DNA of 64,000 nt, from positions 278,574,874 through 278,638,873 of the forward strand of contig NC_057866.1 in assembly GCF_019393635.1 (NCBI RefSeq), written 5' to 3'. A model generated the notes under the pieces. That model worked only from the letters and a program-made list of their open reading frames with translations. It did no database searches and was not told where the DNA came from. A program made the position numbers and the translations under genes. Shown piece by piece: positions 10,061-19,192 of this stretch (position 1 is the stretch's first letter; every line of letters begins with the position of its first letter). The DNA comes from Dromiciops gliroides. Its lineage: Eukaryota; Chordata; Mammalia; Microbiotheria; Microbiotheriidae.

Positions 10061-10955
10061 TGCTAATCCTATAACCCATGACAAGACTCCTGGAGAGTAG
10101 AGGCAGCAGATGTTGCCAAAGTCCCAGCATCAGACCAGCTTTGGAGAGCGAAGGCTTGTTTCCATGTCTGTCTCCAGCCACTTCGGCTCTTTCCTCCAAA
10201 GGTCACTTCACTATAGCAATGATCTCCCCGAGGAACATGGTGCCTTCTCCATAAGCTGAGTAGGAATCTTTGTAGGTCACAGGAACTCTGCTCAGAGGAC
10301 GGGGCAAGGGAAGAGAGAGTAGCAAGGGAGAAGAAGAGGCCTGCTTGGGTGATGCTTCCCTGTGGGAGTCAGCCATCTTTCATGCTCCCCTGACCTGCAT
10401 GGGGGAAAAAACAAAACAAACAATCTTGTCTCGTCCTTAGGAGCTCAGGACCCAAGGACAGAGAGAAGGAACAGATTTAGAGAAAAATAACCCCAGATCC
10501 ACAGGCTCAGATCCACTTTACCCACTAGACAATTGAGTCTTGTTAATTCTTCATTACAAAATAGGGGATGGGCCATTTTGGCCAGTGTGTGTGGGGGAGC
10601 GGGCAGTGGAATCAGGCCAGTTCTTGAACAAATATCCAAGTTCCTCCCGGGTGCTGGCCCATGAGGTAGGAGCCCAAGGGCCAGAGGGGGCGATGCAGCA
10701 GTCTCTGCCTCCATTAGCTGCATCCTGCTAGGACAGAAGAAGAGGTGGGGAGGGGAGGGCTTTGGGGCTACATGGGGCCTCAGCCAGTCTTCCAAGGGCC
10801 TTGAGAAAGATGACGGGGCAAGGGATGGGGTCCATTCTAGACCTGGGGGTGGGCAGGGCCACATTGCAAAGGGCTCAGGCAGGAGGTGGAATGTATATTT
10901 TGGGGAGCAGCAAACAGGGTGCCAGGATTTCCCCCAGCCCAGCCTGGCTTGCAGC
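10061..10955. other. No gene seen
   Basis: GC-rich, with no tRNA or coding signal. The 188-codon minus frame (11011-10445) lacks recognisable features. Confidence 0.45.
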
Positions 10956-10959
10956 ACAC

Positions 10960-11260
10960 TGCCAAGATGATCTTTCGAAGCCCTCCGTAGCCCAATCACT
11001 CTTCTACTCAAATCGACTCCAGTGGTTGGTTCCCCATTACTGTTGGCACCAAGAAGGAAGCTCTCTTGGGGTATTCAAAGCCCCCACAATCTGACTCCCT
11101 CCCATCTTCCCAATCTCCTGCCCAGTGACTCCCCTCCCTGCACTCTGTAACCCAGTGACACTGGCCTCTCTGCTAGTCCTCCCACATAGGAAGCCCCATA
11201 TCCCAACTGCCTGAGCCTTGGGAGGCTGCAAGCCCTCTTTAGGCCCTGGTCGCCAGGCTG
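10960..11260 (+). mobile_element. L2-type LINE fragment
   Basis: 'CCAGTGGTTGGTTCCCCATT', 'CAAAGCCCCCACAATCTGAC' and 'CCTCCCATCTTCCCAATCTC' match the L2 3' body order seen at 1225-1820. Confidence 0.65.
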
Positions 11261-11822
11261 TCTTTAACTAGCATTTCAGAAGGATCTGACTCAGCAGAAA
11301 TACCCAGGAGAACACTGGAGAATGCACATTGTCAGAGGTCAAGAGAGTGGTCCACAAGAAAGAGAATGCTGGGCTGGGCATTGGGAGGCCCTGGGACCCC
11401 AGCACATCTCAGATGGGTGACTTTGGACAAGTCACTGGGCCTCTCTGGACCTCAGCTCTAAACTAAGGGACTGGAATCTGCTGGGACTCTAATCCATGAG
11501 CCTTTGATAGTCCCCATCTGGGACCCCATGTTTGACTGAGAGCATTCCTCACAGCCCATCTACTACCACATTCCAGAGAGAAGACAGTCATTGGGCTGTT
11601 GGGGAAATATATTCAAGTCTGCCTCTGTAGGCTGCTTTCTCTGTCTCCCTTCTCTCTGTCTCTGTCTCTGTCTCCCTCCCTCTCTCTGGCTCTGCTTCTG
11701 GCTCTCTCAGCGTGGCTTCCCATTGCCAAGGGAGAGGCTGGTCCCAGAGGAAAGGCTTGTTTCAAAACAGACTCCTCAGCCACCATCATTTCTACCCCAA
11801 ATCTCCTGTGGTCTCCATAAGG

Positions 11823-11827
11823 AAAAA
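11823..11827 (-). terminator. Pol III terminator of tRNA-Lys copy B
   Basis: A5 on the plus strand (T5 in the transcript sense), 10 nt past the tRNA 3' end, as in copy A. Confidence 0.85.
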
Positions 11828-11836
11828 CAAAGAGGT

Positions 11837-11909
11837 TGCTTGAACAGGGGCTTGAACCCTGGACCCTCAGATTAAAAGTCTGATGCTCTACCAACTGAGC
11901 TATCCAAGC
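11837..11909 (-). tRNA. tRNA-Lys (anticodon TTT), copy B
   Basis: This copy is identical base for base to the gene at 675-747, on the opposite strand. The anticodon TTT is complementary to plus-strand 11874-11876. All arms are intact, the discriminator is A, and there is no intron and no encoded CCA. It lies inside the 575-bp stretch of the inverted repeat that shows no mismatch between arms. It would be transcribed leftwards, towards copy A. It is very likely functional. Because the two genes are identical, sequencing of mature tRNA cannot separate them. Confidence 0.96.
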
Positions 11910-12639
11910 TTCACAGACATGACCTTTTCCTACTTATCTGATAAACAGAGGCCTCAGAGACTGTTCTTTTTTTTGGAGGGCCTTGGCTTTCCTGGCCCCC
12001 ATGGCCATCCCCAAAGACAAACCTGCCTCCAGGGATTGACACCTGCTCTTAGGCTTTTCTGTCTGTTTTCTAGATGAGGATACTAAGACCAAGGGGGCTC
12101 AGGGATTTGGCCAGGTCAGAATCAGGGCTAGAAGACAAGGTTTCTGCTCCCTCAGGCCCAGTGTTCCTTCCATTCCACTCAGGGGGTCAGACCTGGCAGG
12201 TAAGTGATTGGCCGCATCTGTATCCTCCCTCACTGACAGAGGGTAAGTTCCAAGAGAACAGGGCCTGAGTGTGGCTGACCCAAGCTTGGCACCTGCCCAG
12301 GCTACCAGGCAGCTTCTTTGTACCCAGGAGCTTGGGACAAGCCTTGCTGGATTGGAACTGAGGATGTCAGAGAGTCCTCCTGACCTTTCCTTTAGTCTTT
12401 TTTTGTTTTTTGTTTTGCCTTCCTTTAGTATTATTGCTGAAGCCACTTGGAATCATCCTAGCCTCAGGGGAGATGGTGACTTCAGGATGCATTGGTCTGG
12501 GTTTTGGGGTTGTAGGAGCAGGACTCCTTTTGGGGGAGGGAGGCTGAGCCTCTGCTTGGGGCATTGGAGAAAAGCAGGGCCTGAATAGAATAATCCTCCA
12601 AGGGAGCACTTTTCTTCATTTTATGCATTTCTCAATTTT

Positions 12640-13320
12640 TAACTCCCTTAAAGCAGAGCTCTACTTCCACGGTGGAGGGTGCACTGTCCCAAGCTTCTGG
12701 GGTTTTGTGCAGCTGTTTTCAGCGATACTTCTAGGGACCAGCAAGTCTTCGGTTCTTCCAAGGTGGTTTGCTAATCTCATTGCCTCTGCTCTGGTCTGTG
12801 AGAAAGCCCAAGTATACTCTTCTGCCCTGGAAATGTGATGAGGGTCCCTGCTCTGCTGAGGCTGCAAGCTCCAGTGCGCTAGCATTCCTCCTCACCCTGG
12901 GACTGCCATCCAAGGACTTTGATTCAGATCTGAGTATGGACAAAGCAACAGAGTTCTGCCTCAGTGCTAGGAAAGAGACCCCTGTGATCTCCTTCTGACC
13001 AGTTGTTAAACCCCTTACTGTCTGTGGGATGAGAACTGCACAAGTAGCCTCTGCTGCTATTGATTCCGAGGTTCCCGAGGCCTCCTCCTGGTTTGTTGGG
13101 ACCAGGCTTGTCCTGGTCTGGACTGTGCTCCACTCTCACTGGGGTACAACAGATATTTCCTGCCAAACTTGTAATTTGTCTTTGGCTGGAAAATGATTTC
13201 ACCCAGTCCTTTTGTGGATTCTGCTGCTCCAGGAACTCTTACAGCATTATGCGAAGGTATTTTGAGGAGTCTGGGGGAGAGCTCAGGTGAGTCGTGGCTT
13301 TTCTCCTGCCATGTTGGCTC
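12640..13320 (-). mobile_element. L1/HAL1 5' UTR relic
   Basis: The reverse complement aligns in order with the start of the element at 41315. Shared landmarks are 'CACCTGAGCTCTCCC', 'AAAATACCTTCGCATAATG', 'AGAGTGGAGCACAGTCC', 'CCACAGACAGTAAGGGGTTT', 'CTCTGTTGCTTTGTCCATAC' and 'GGGACCCTCATCACATTTCC'. Only the 5' portion is present. Confidence 0.75.
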
Positions 13321-13820
13321 TACCTCTCTTTATGAGTGTTTCTCCCTGTATCTTATGTTACATTACTCCTGATGTTTCTGCCAGCCTCTTCCTACTGAGG
13401 GTGACTGTTCTCTGGCAGGGTGAGAGTGTGTCAGCAAGGCTCCCAAGGTAGATAGCCAAGAGCAGGCAGTGTAATGGGCCTAATGTTGGGCTGTGAGCAT
13501 AGCACCCTTTGATTGGGCCCCTCTGCTCTGTAGCCCCTAGGAAGGTTAATATGATCCAAGCCCAACAATTCACAGATGAGGCTCTGAGGTTGAAGAGAAA
13601 GAGGAGGACCTAGTGAGTTGTCCAAGAGACCTAGAAGAGTAGTCCGTACCTACTTGGGACATAGGGCCTCCAAACGTCATTTCAATATTCTTTCTACCCA
13701 TTGGACCACTTTTGGTCATTGTCAATTTCCTGTCATTTCTAACCTTCCCTCACTCCTCCCTCTTGTCTCTGACTCTAGTGTAGCAGGCTGCCTGCTCCCA
13801 CAAGGTTCCAAGATGCCCAA
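13321..13820. other. No gene seen
   Basis: Mostly unassigned. A weak minus-strand MIR-like stretch may lie at about 13555-13640 ('CACAGATGAGGCTCTGAGG'). Confidence 0.4.
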
Positions 13821-13821
13821 G

Positions 13822-13893
13822 CTAACAGAGGGCGTTTTAATACACTGACCTTTGGGTTATGTGCTCAGTACACACCCACTGTACCACGATGCA
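13822..13893 (-). pseudogene. Initiator tRNA-Met (CAT) pseudogene
   Basis: Read on the minus strand, these 72 nt align almost without gaps to the vertebrate initiator tRNA-Met sequence as I remember it. About 42 of the 60 positions from the 5' end match. The 3' acceptor strand lines up again if one inserted base is allowed. The best-kept part is the anticodon arm and variable region (CATAACCCAAAGGTC), with CAT in place. The anticodon stem has two mismatches, position 33 is A, and the B box is destroyed (GTATTAAAACG). It is therefore a dead relic in the same neighbourhood as the intact Lys and Arg genes. Confidence 0.7.
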
Positions 13894-13917
13894 TGTGGAA
13901 AAAGTATTCCAGATATG

Positions 13918-14760
13918 ATTGTTCTTTGTCCTTCATTCTCAAAGAAGATCTGATGTGGGGCTCAGGGTAAATCAGAAGAAGTTTCTTCTGTGAAAAGCAA
14001 AACCAAAGATGACCAGATAACAGGACAGACATATCGAGAATCAAGGGATTGTTAAAGTTTAGATTTGCCAACTAGAAATCAGGACAGACACACTGAAGAA
14101 GTAAGGGGAGACAAAATTCTCTATCAGGAAGGTCAGTTAGGTGTGGCTACTACCAGACCAGAGGTAGAAGACAGGGAGAACTCTTAAGATCAGAACTATT
14201 CTTTCAAAAACATCGCCCTCCACTCTCTGGAATATGACAAGCATTCAAGCTTTCCCCAGCCCACCCCCAAAAGGGAACTTTCCAGTTTTCAAGTGACCAC
14301 CCCATTTTTCCTCTACAAAAGCTTTTGCCTTCCTTCTGTTCTGGGAGGAACATGTTTCTAATCCACCTTCTTTCTGGGGGTGAAGTCTTTGATTTACTCC
14401 TCGGTCACTTTCTCTAGTGATAAATAAAATACCATTTTAATCTTAATTGGACTGTGTGTGAGAGTGTAACTCTTTATTGATGAATACCTAAGGACCCCCA
14501 CCTTTTTCCCGTGACAGTATCCATGACATCGAGGAGGTGCAAGTAAATTGGGTTCAAGTGAAGAAAGTCTGTGCCAAGTCACCAGCCTCACTCTCTCCTC
14601 CAGAACCAATGGGGTCCAGTGGCAACATATCCATCAGGATGACTGCATTGCAAAGCTTTGGTCTTTTTAAAACTAAGGTCATTCCCAGGCTTCAGTTTAT
14701 CTGAGGCAACTCCCATTCAATGATGAAGTCTAGGTAAGAGATCTGGCAAAGAAAGCCCTC
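13918..14760 (-). mobile_element. RTE-derived 3' tail, split by an LTR
   Basis: Left part 13918-13953 ('TTCTTTGTCCTTCATTCTCA') and right part 14517-14760 ('CCATGACATCGAGGAGGTGC' to 'GGCAACTCCCATTCAATGAT') read as one reverse-oriented RTE/RTESINE tail. The LTR at 13954-14516 interrupts it. Confidence 0.6.
13954..14516 (+). mobile_element. Solo LTR of an endogenous retrovirus
   Basis: The segment begins TGTGGGGCTC and ends CCCGTGACA. It has a polyadenylation-type stretch 'GATAAATAAAATACC' followed by 'GTGTGTGAGAGTGTAACTCT', the same layout as the LTR at 15960-16572 ('TGTGCAAGAGGGTGTAATTC'). No matching target-site duplication is visible, so the ends are inferred from the interrupted RTE tail. 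Confidence 0.6.
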
Positions 14761-14967
14761 TTTTATCTAGTAAAAAAAAAAAATCAATTTGGGAGGGGAA
14801 GACCCTCAGGGTTTCTGGCCAAAACAGAAACAATTGCTCTTTACACTCATTCTGAGACGTCAAACCCCAAACAATGCCCAGAGAGCTTTGGGCTGAAACC
14901 TATTGTTGACCAGTCAATGAGAGTCAAAGTAATTTGGGTTTAAGGCATGGCTCTTCTTTCTTTCTTT

Positions 14968-15134
14968 CTTCTTCTTCTTCTTCTTTTTTTTTTTTTTGCG
15001 GGGCAATGAGGGTTAAGTGACTTGCCTAGAGTCACACAGCTAGTAAGGGTCAAGTGTTTAAGGCCACATTTGAACTCAAGTCCTCCTGAACCCAGGGCTG
15101 GTACTTTATCCACTGCACCACCTAGCTGCCCCCC
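14968..15134 (-). mobile_element. CORE-SINE (WSINE1-like)
   Basis: Reverse-oriented SINE with a (CTT)n/T-rich tail and the head 'CACCTAGCTGCCCC'. AAGGCATG occurs on both sides (14942 and 15143), a likely target-site duplication. Confidence 0.9.
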
Positions 15135-15282
15135 CTCCCCACAAGGCATGCTTCTTAAAAAAAGAAATCTAGCCCCTAAACTCCAAGATATCTTTCAAGG
15201 TTTCAGGGATCAAAGTTTATATTCCTTTGGGCAGAGCACTCAGAGATAAGGGTATGATTCCTGATGTGGTCAGTGGGAGGGA

Positions 15283-15840
15283 GGGAAGGGATGGATGGAT
15301 GGAGGGATGGATGGAGGGATGGATGGAGGGATGGATGGAGGGATGGATGGAGGGATGGATGGAGGGAGGAAGGGAGGAAGGGAGGAAGGGAGGAAGGGAG
15401 GAAGGGAGGAAGGGAGGAAGGGAGGAAGGGAGGAAGGGAGGAAGGGAGGAAGGGAGGAAGGGAGGAAGGGAGGAAGGGAGGAAGGGAGGAAGGGAGGAAG
15501 GGAGGAAGGGAGGAAGGGAGGAAGGGAGGAAGGGAGGAAGGGAGGAAGGGAGGAAGGGAGGAAGGGAGGAAGGGAGGAAGGAAGGAAGGAAGGAAGGAAG
15601 GAAGGAAGGAAGGAAGGAAGGAAGGAAGGAAGGAAGGAAGGAAGGAAGGAAGGAAGGAAGGAAGGAAGGAAGGAAGGAAGGAAGGAAGGAAGGAAGGAAG
15701 GAAGGAAGGAAGGAAGGAAGGAAGGAAGGAAGGAAGGAAGGAAGGAAGGAAGGAAGGAAGGAAGGAAGGAAGGAAGGAAGGAAGGAAGGAAGGAAGGAAG
15801 GAAGGAAGGAAGGAAGGAAGGAAGGAAGGAAGGAAGGAAG
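15283..15840. repeat. Layered GGAT/GGAG/GGAA microsatellite (about 560 bp)
   Basis: Three successive phases are seen on one strand. First come about six copies of a 12-mer, GGATGGATGGAG (to about 15365). Then come about 27 copies of an 8-mer, GGAAGGGA (to about 15577). Last come about 65 copies of GGAA. Every frame is open, so it produces long false ORFs of Gly-Arg-Lys-Glu or Pro-Ser-Phe-Leu repeats. The assembled length should be treated as approximate. Confidence 0.97.
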
Positions 15841-15959
15841 GATATGGAGTGTCTCATGCAAGGAACTGTAAGGAAGCCTGTGACACCGCATCCTAGAGTT
15901 TGTGGAGGGAATTCAGGTGTAGGAAGACCGGAAAGGTAGAATGAAGAAGAGCTTAAAAG

Positions 15960-16572
15960 TGTCATGGGGCGCAGAGCACCCCAGAATTTCTCTGGGGCAC
16001 ACCGAGGATCTTCTCCTTGAGAAACTAAACCAGAGGACAGATAACGCCTAGAGGAACCAAATCGGACTGAGCTAGCTTGGGATTCCTACCCTTCATTCTG
16101 GTCTCCCTTACCCTGGGGAGATAAGTTTGGGTGTGGCTGCGTCCTTTGTGTCCTGAAGAGGGATCCGTAGCCACCCCTCACCCAATTCCTCTAGTCACTA
16201 CTAGTGGGGGATGGTCCTCCACTCCTCACCCAATTCCCCCAGCTACCACCAGTGGGGGATGGTCCACCTTCATTAAAGGAACTTTCCACAGGTAGATGGT
16301 CCACCCCCATCAGGCCTCTATAAAAGTACCTTCCAGTCTCCTGTTCGAGGAGATTTGGTACCTCTGAGCCATGTGCTTTATGCCAAATCTCCCCATGAAA
16401 AGTCCAAGGATTTCTTTCATGGTTTCCCTCCCCCCACCCTTCCCTTCCCTTGCTCCTAAATAAACTATCACCTTGTTCTAACTAAGTTTTGTGTGCAAGA
16501 GGGTGTAATTCTTTAAAGAGGAATTCCCAAGAACCCCAACCCCAACCCATACTCCATTTTCCCACCATATCA
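15960..16572 (+). mobile_element. Solo LTR with 4-bp target duplication
   Basis: It starts TGTCATGGGG and ends CCACCATATCA, flanked by AAAG at 15956-15959 and 16573-16576. Inside are a TATAAAAG box at about 16320 and a polyadenylation signal 'CCTAAATAAAC' at about 16457. There is no gag/pol sequence beside it, so it is a solo LTR left by recombination. Two imperfect internal copies of 'CACCCAATTCC...GGGGGATGGTCC' lie at 16178-16265. Confidence 0.85.
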
Positions 16573-16576
16573 AAAG

Positions 16577-17023
16577 TATGAGAAAATAATTATTAATAAT
16601 GTATTTCTAGGAGAAACCCAGACATTGGTTTCAGCTGCTCTCTACCCCTCACCCCAGAAAGTGTAGTTCAGCCCTGCCAGGGACGAGCTCAGGTGGACAA
16701 AAGGAATACACATTGATTCTTCTGTTTAGCCTGGGGAAGAAGCACCTAAACTGCCTTCTCTAAGACCACCCCTCAAGTCATGTCAATCAATGGAGCTAAA
16801 TCATGCTGTTTTAGCTGTTTAAATGGGTTGTATTCCATTTGCCAAGTGAGGCAGAGACCACAGAGACCTGAGGGCTAATGGATCAGGCTTTGGGTTTGAA
16901 AACTGAATGAGCATCCCTGTCTCCCTAAGCACTAGGGAAGGGTTCTAACCCACGCAATCTGACCTTGGATCCCTCTTCTGCCAACTCCAGTCTCCAGCTT
17001 CCAGGCAGTGGTTTACTTCCTTG
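16577..17023. other. No gene seen
   Basis: Unassigned sequence without a gene signal. Confidence 0.45.
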
Positions 17024-17030
17024 TCCATGA

Positions 17031-17175
17031 CTTTTTTGTTTTTGTTTTTTTGGCAGGGCAATGAGGGTTAAGTGACTTGCCCAGGGTCACACAGCTAGTT
17101 AATTGTCAATTGTCTGAGCCCGATACTCCTGAATCCAGGGCCGGTGCTTTATTCACTGCGCCACCTAGCCGCCCC
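17031..17175 (-). mobile_element. CORE-SINE (WSINE1-like)
   Basis: Reverse-oriented copy. Near-identical flanks CATGACTTTT and CCTGACTTTT mark the target site. Confidence 0.9.
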
Positions 17176-17224
17176 ATCCCTGACTTTTATAGGGTGGCCC
17201 AGCATGGTTCCCGCACAACTCCTG

Positions 17225-17299
17225 GTCGAGGAGAGTTTTGAACCATGAAACTTTGGGTTACAGGTGCTCTCCATCCTCCTTCAACTCCGCTATGAGGCA
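17225..17299 (-). pseudogene. tRNA-like relic, isotype unclear
   Basis: Read on the minus strand it has an A-box-like 'CATAGCGGAGTTG' and a B-box-like 'GGTTCAAAAC', separated by 'GAGCACCTGTAACCC', the usual order and rough spacing. It resembles tRNA-Thr(TGT) or tRNA-Tyr(GTA) in parts, but no clean cloverleaf can be drawn. It may be chance or another SINE head. Confidence 0.3.
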
Positions 17300-17509
17300 T
17301 CAAAACTGTGGGGATGCAATGGGCTGAGGAGCAGCAGGAAGACCTGGGTCACTGAATACCGGGCACTTGGGTGGGGCAAGTATAAGAGCAGGATGGGGGG
17401 GTGCTTTCCGAGGGTCTTTGCCAGCCTGATGAGGCTTCCCCCGCCCCCTCCGCCCCCCCCCCACTACCCTGCCCCTCCGGACCCAAGTGACCGGAGGGAG
17501 TGAGGAGGG

Positions 17510-17660
17510 GCAATTATGAAGGGCTTTGAATAGCCAACAGGACTTTTTATTGGATCCTGGAGATAATAGGGAGCCATAGAGTGATTGAGGAGGGTGATGT
17601 GGTCAGAGCTGAGTTTTAGGTAGATCACTTTGGCAGGTGACTGGAGAATGGATTGAACGG
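17510..17660 (+). repeat. Ancient interspersed repeat, family not named
   Basis: 'AAGGGCTTTGAATAGCCAAC', 'GGATCCTGGAGATAATAGGG' and 'GATCACTTTGGCAGGTGACT' are the same pattern as at 1855-1990. Confidence 0.6.
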
Positions 17661-18127
17661 AAAGTCTCTCTCCCTTGCCTCTCGGCGCAAGCCCCATTGG
17701 TCTATCTGTTGTATTCTTGCCTCCACACCTCTGGCCAGGCTGCCCCCCCAGGTCAGAATGCAACCCCTCCCCCCCTTTGCCCTGAGGGCATCCTTAGGTT
17801 CCTTGGAAGGCCAGCCGAGGTCCCAGTTGGCCCAGGAGGCTTTTGCTGGCTCCCTCCGTGGGGGAAGGACTTTGTGAGGACTTGGTCTTTCGATCTATGT
17901 GAGGGCGTGTCCCGGTGCGTCTCAGTAGAAGGGAAGCTATGTGAGGGCAGGGCTGGTTTGTTTTGTGGTCCGTGGCCGGGGCTCGTAGCCCAGGCCGTGG
18001 GGGTCGAACGGGGTGTGGTTGGAAACTCTTTCCGGAGCTGGGCGAACTAGGCGCCTATTTTCTTTCAGGTGGTAGCAGCAATCACTGCCGGTCTCCTGTG
18101 GGTCAAGTGCTGGCTGACGTGTGTGAT

Positions 18128-18200
18128 GACCACGTGGCCTAATGGATAAGGCGTCTGACTTCGGATCAGAAGATTGAGGGTTCGAATCCCTTCGTGGTTG
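18128..18200 (+). tRNA. tRNA-Arg (anticodon TCG), copy B
   Basis: 73-nt intron-free arginine tRNA gene. The anticodon TCG at 18161-18163 sits in the loop CTTCGGA with a perfect stem. The acceptor stem is GACCACG/CGTGGTT with a single G1-U72 wobble, and the discriminator base is G. Compared with the vertebrate tRNA-Arg(TCG) I remember, the changes are few: an A5-U68 pair where I recall G-U, U72 in place of C, and one T-loop base. It is closer to that sequence than copy A is. TTT follows directly, then TTTT at 18216-18219. A CpG-rich stretch begins about 140 bp downstream. Very likely functional. Confidence 0.95.
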
Positions 18201-18215
18201 TTTCCTGCCCCAAGC

Positions 18216-18219
18216 TTTT
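18216..18219 (+). terminator. Likely Pol III terminator of tRNA-Arg copy B
   Basis: T4 run 16 nt past the tRNA. The nearer run is TTT only. Confidence 0.6.
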
Positions 18220-18339
18220 GTTCTGCGGCTACCTAATTTACCTCGTTGTGTCAGAAGTCGGGTACTCATCCCCACTGTGGAGACAAGCCGCAAACCTTTC
18301 TGGGTGCTTGCAAGTTCTTCCACCTTTCAGCAGAACACT

Positions 18340-18970
18340 TCCCAGTGCCAGATGGTCCGTGGACCCGCCAGACTTTTGTTCGCTCGGCAGGTAGCCCGGG
18401 GCCGCAGGGCCGGGAATGTCTGGCCGAGCCTCCCGGAGCCGCGGGGCCCATCACCGGACCCTGAGCGGGGCTGGGGGGTCCGGATCCGCCCTTCTGCACG
18501 GATTGGACAGCTGAGGAAGCCAAGACATCGAGAGGCTCCAGGGTTTGCCCAAGCATCTGTACCCGGGGCCCTGCCCAGGGAGTCCAGCGGGTGCCCCTGA
18601 GGCGGGGCCGGGGGCCTCTATGGCCCTGGGCTGGGAGCCTCTCCTCCCACCGGATTGCTGCCTTTGGGTGGGTTTTCTGCGGACATCACTGTCCACTGAG
18701 CCCAGAGGAGCTTCCTGGGCCCCCAGCTGCTTGGAGCGGACCCAAGTGACGGGAGGGAGTGAGGTTTCCGACCCTCCCCGGCTGCCCGGTCCCTCCCCGT
18801 CTGCCCGATCCCCAAGCCTCCTCCCCATCCCCCGGGCGCTCTGAACTTTCCGACCCTCGGCTCGGGCCCTGATTAGACGACCTGGCTGAGGACAAAGCAA
18901 GTTCGAGTAGAACGGTGCCTGCCCCTTCCCCAAAAGGCAAGGTCGTGTCTTAGGCGCCCTTGGCAGGGTA
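18340..18970. promoter_or_regulatory. CpG-island-like stretch
   Basis: I count 16 CpG in about 160 bp (18341-18500) and roughly two dozen more up to 18950. This is far denser than the rest of the window. It follows tRNA-Arg copy B and has no counterpart after copy A. A 240-codon minus frame (19173-18451) crosses it but shows no recognisable domain. It could be an open-chromatin zone of the tRNA locus or an unannotated promoter. Confidence 0.6.
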
Positions 18971-19192
18971 GTGTGGGGGGCGGAGGGGGCGGGGGAAGCC
19001 TCTTCTGGCTGGCAAAGACCCTCGGAAAGCTGTTCATGGGCAAAGGCCAAGCAGGGCTCTCCGCGAGATCTGGCAGTGGAAAGTGGCGGGTGGGTTCTCA
19101 GACCCAAAGGCAGTTTCAGCCTCTGCTGCCAGACGCTGAAATCTTCCGGCCCAGGCCCAGAAACCAAAACCAAAATCCTAAAATCCAGCAGC

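Larger units (their letters stand above)
11385..12560. repeat. Inverted repeat, arm B (carries tRNA-Lys)
   Basis: Reverse complement of arm A. The near-identical core is 11490-12504, and homologous but clearly diverged shoulders lie on both sides. The shared part includes non-repetitive DNA as well as the tRNA, so this is a segmental duplication and not independent insertion of a repeat. Confidence 0.95.
17729..18222 (+). repeat. Direct repeat copy B (carries tRNA-Arg)
   Basis: Partner of 6308-6800. The block 17792-18005 shows no difference from copy A. Differences resume at 18006 ('GAACGGGG' versus 'CCACAGGG') and continue up to the tRNA. Confidence 0.92.

Noticed and set aside
15217-15965. 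Five overlapping frames of 210-231 codons on both strands
   Set aside because: They are translations of the GGAA/GGAT microsatellite. Periodic DNA has no stops in any frame.
18451-19173. 240-codon minus-strand frame in the CpG-rich stretch
   Set aside because: GC-rich DNA is poor in stop codons. The translation is Gly/Pro/Arg-rich without a domain.
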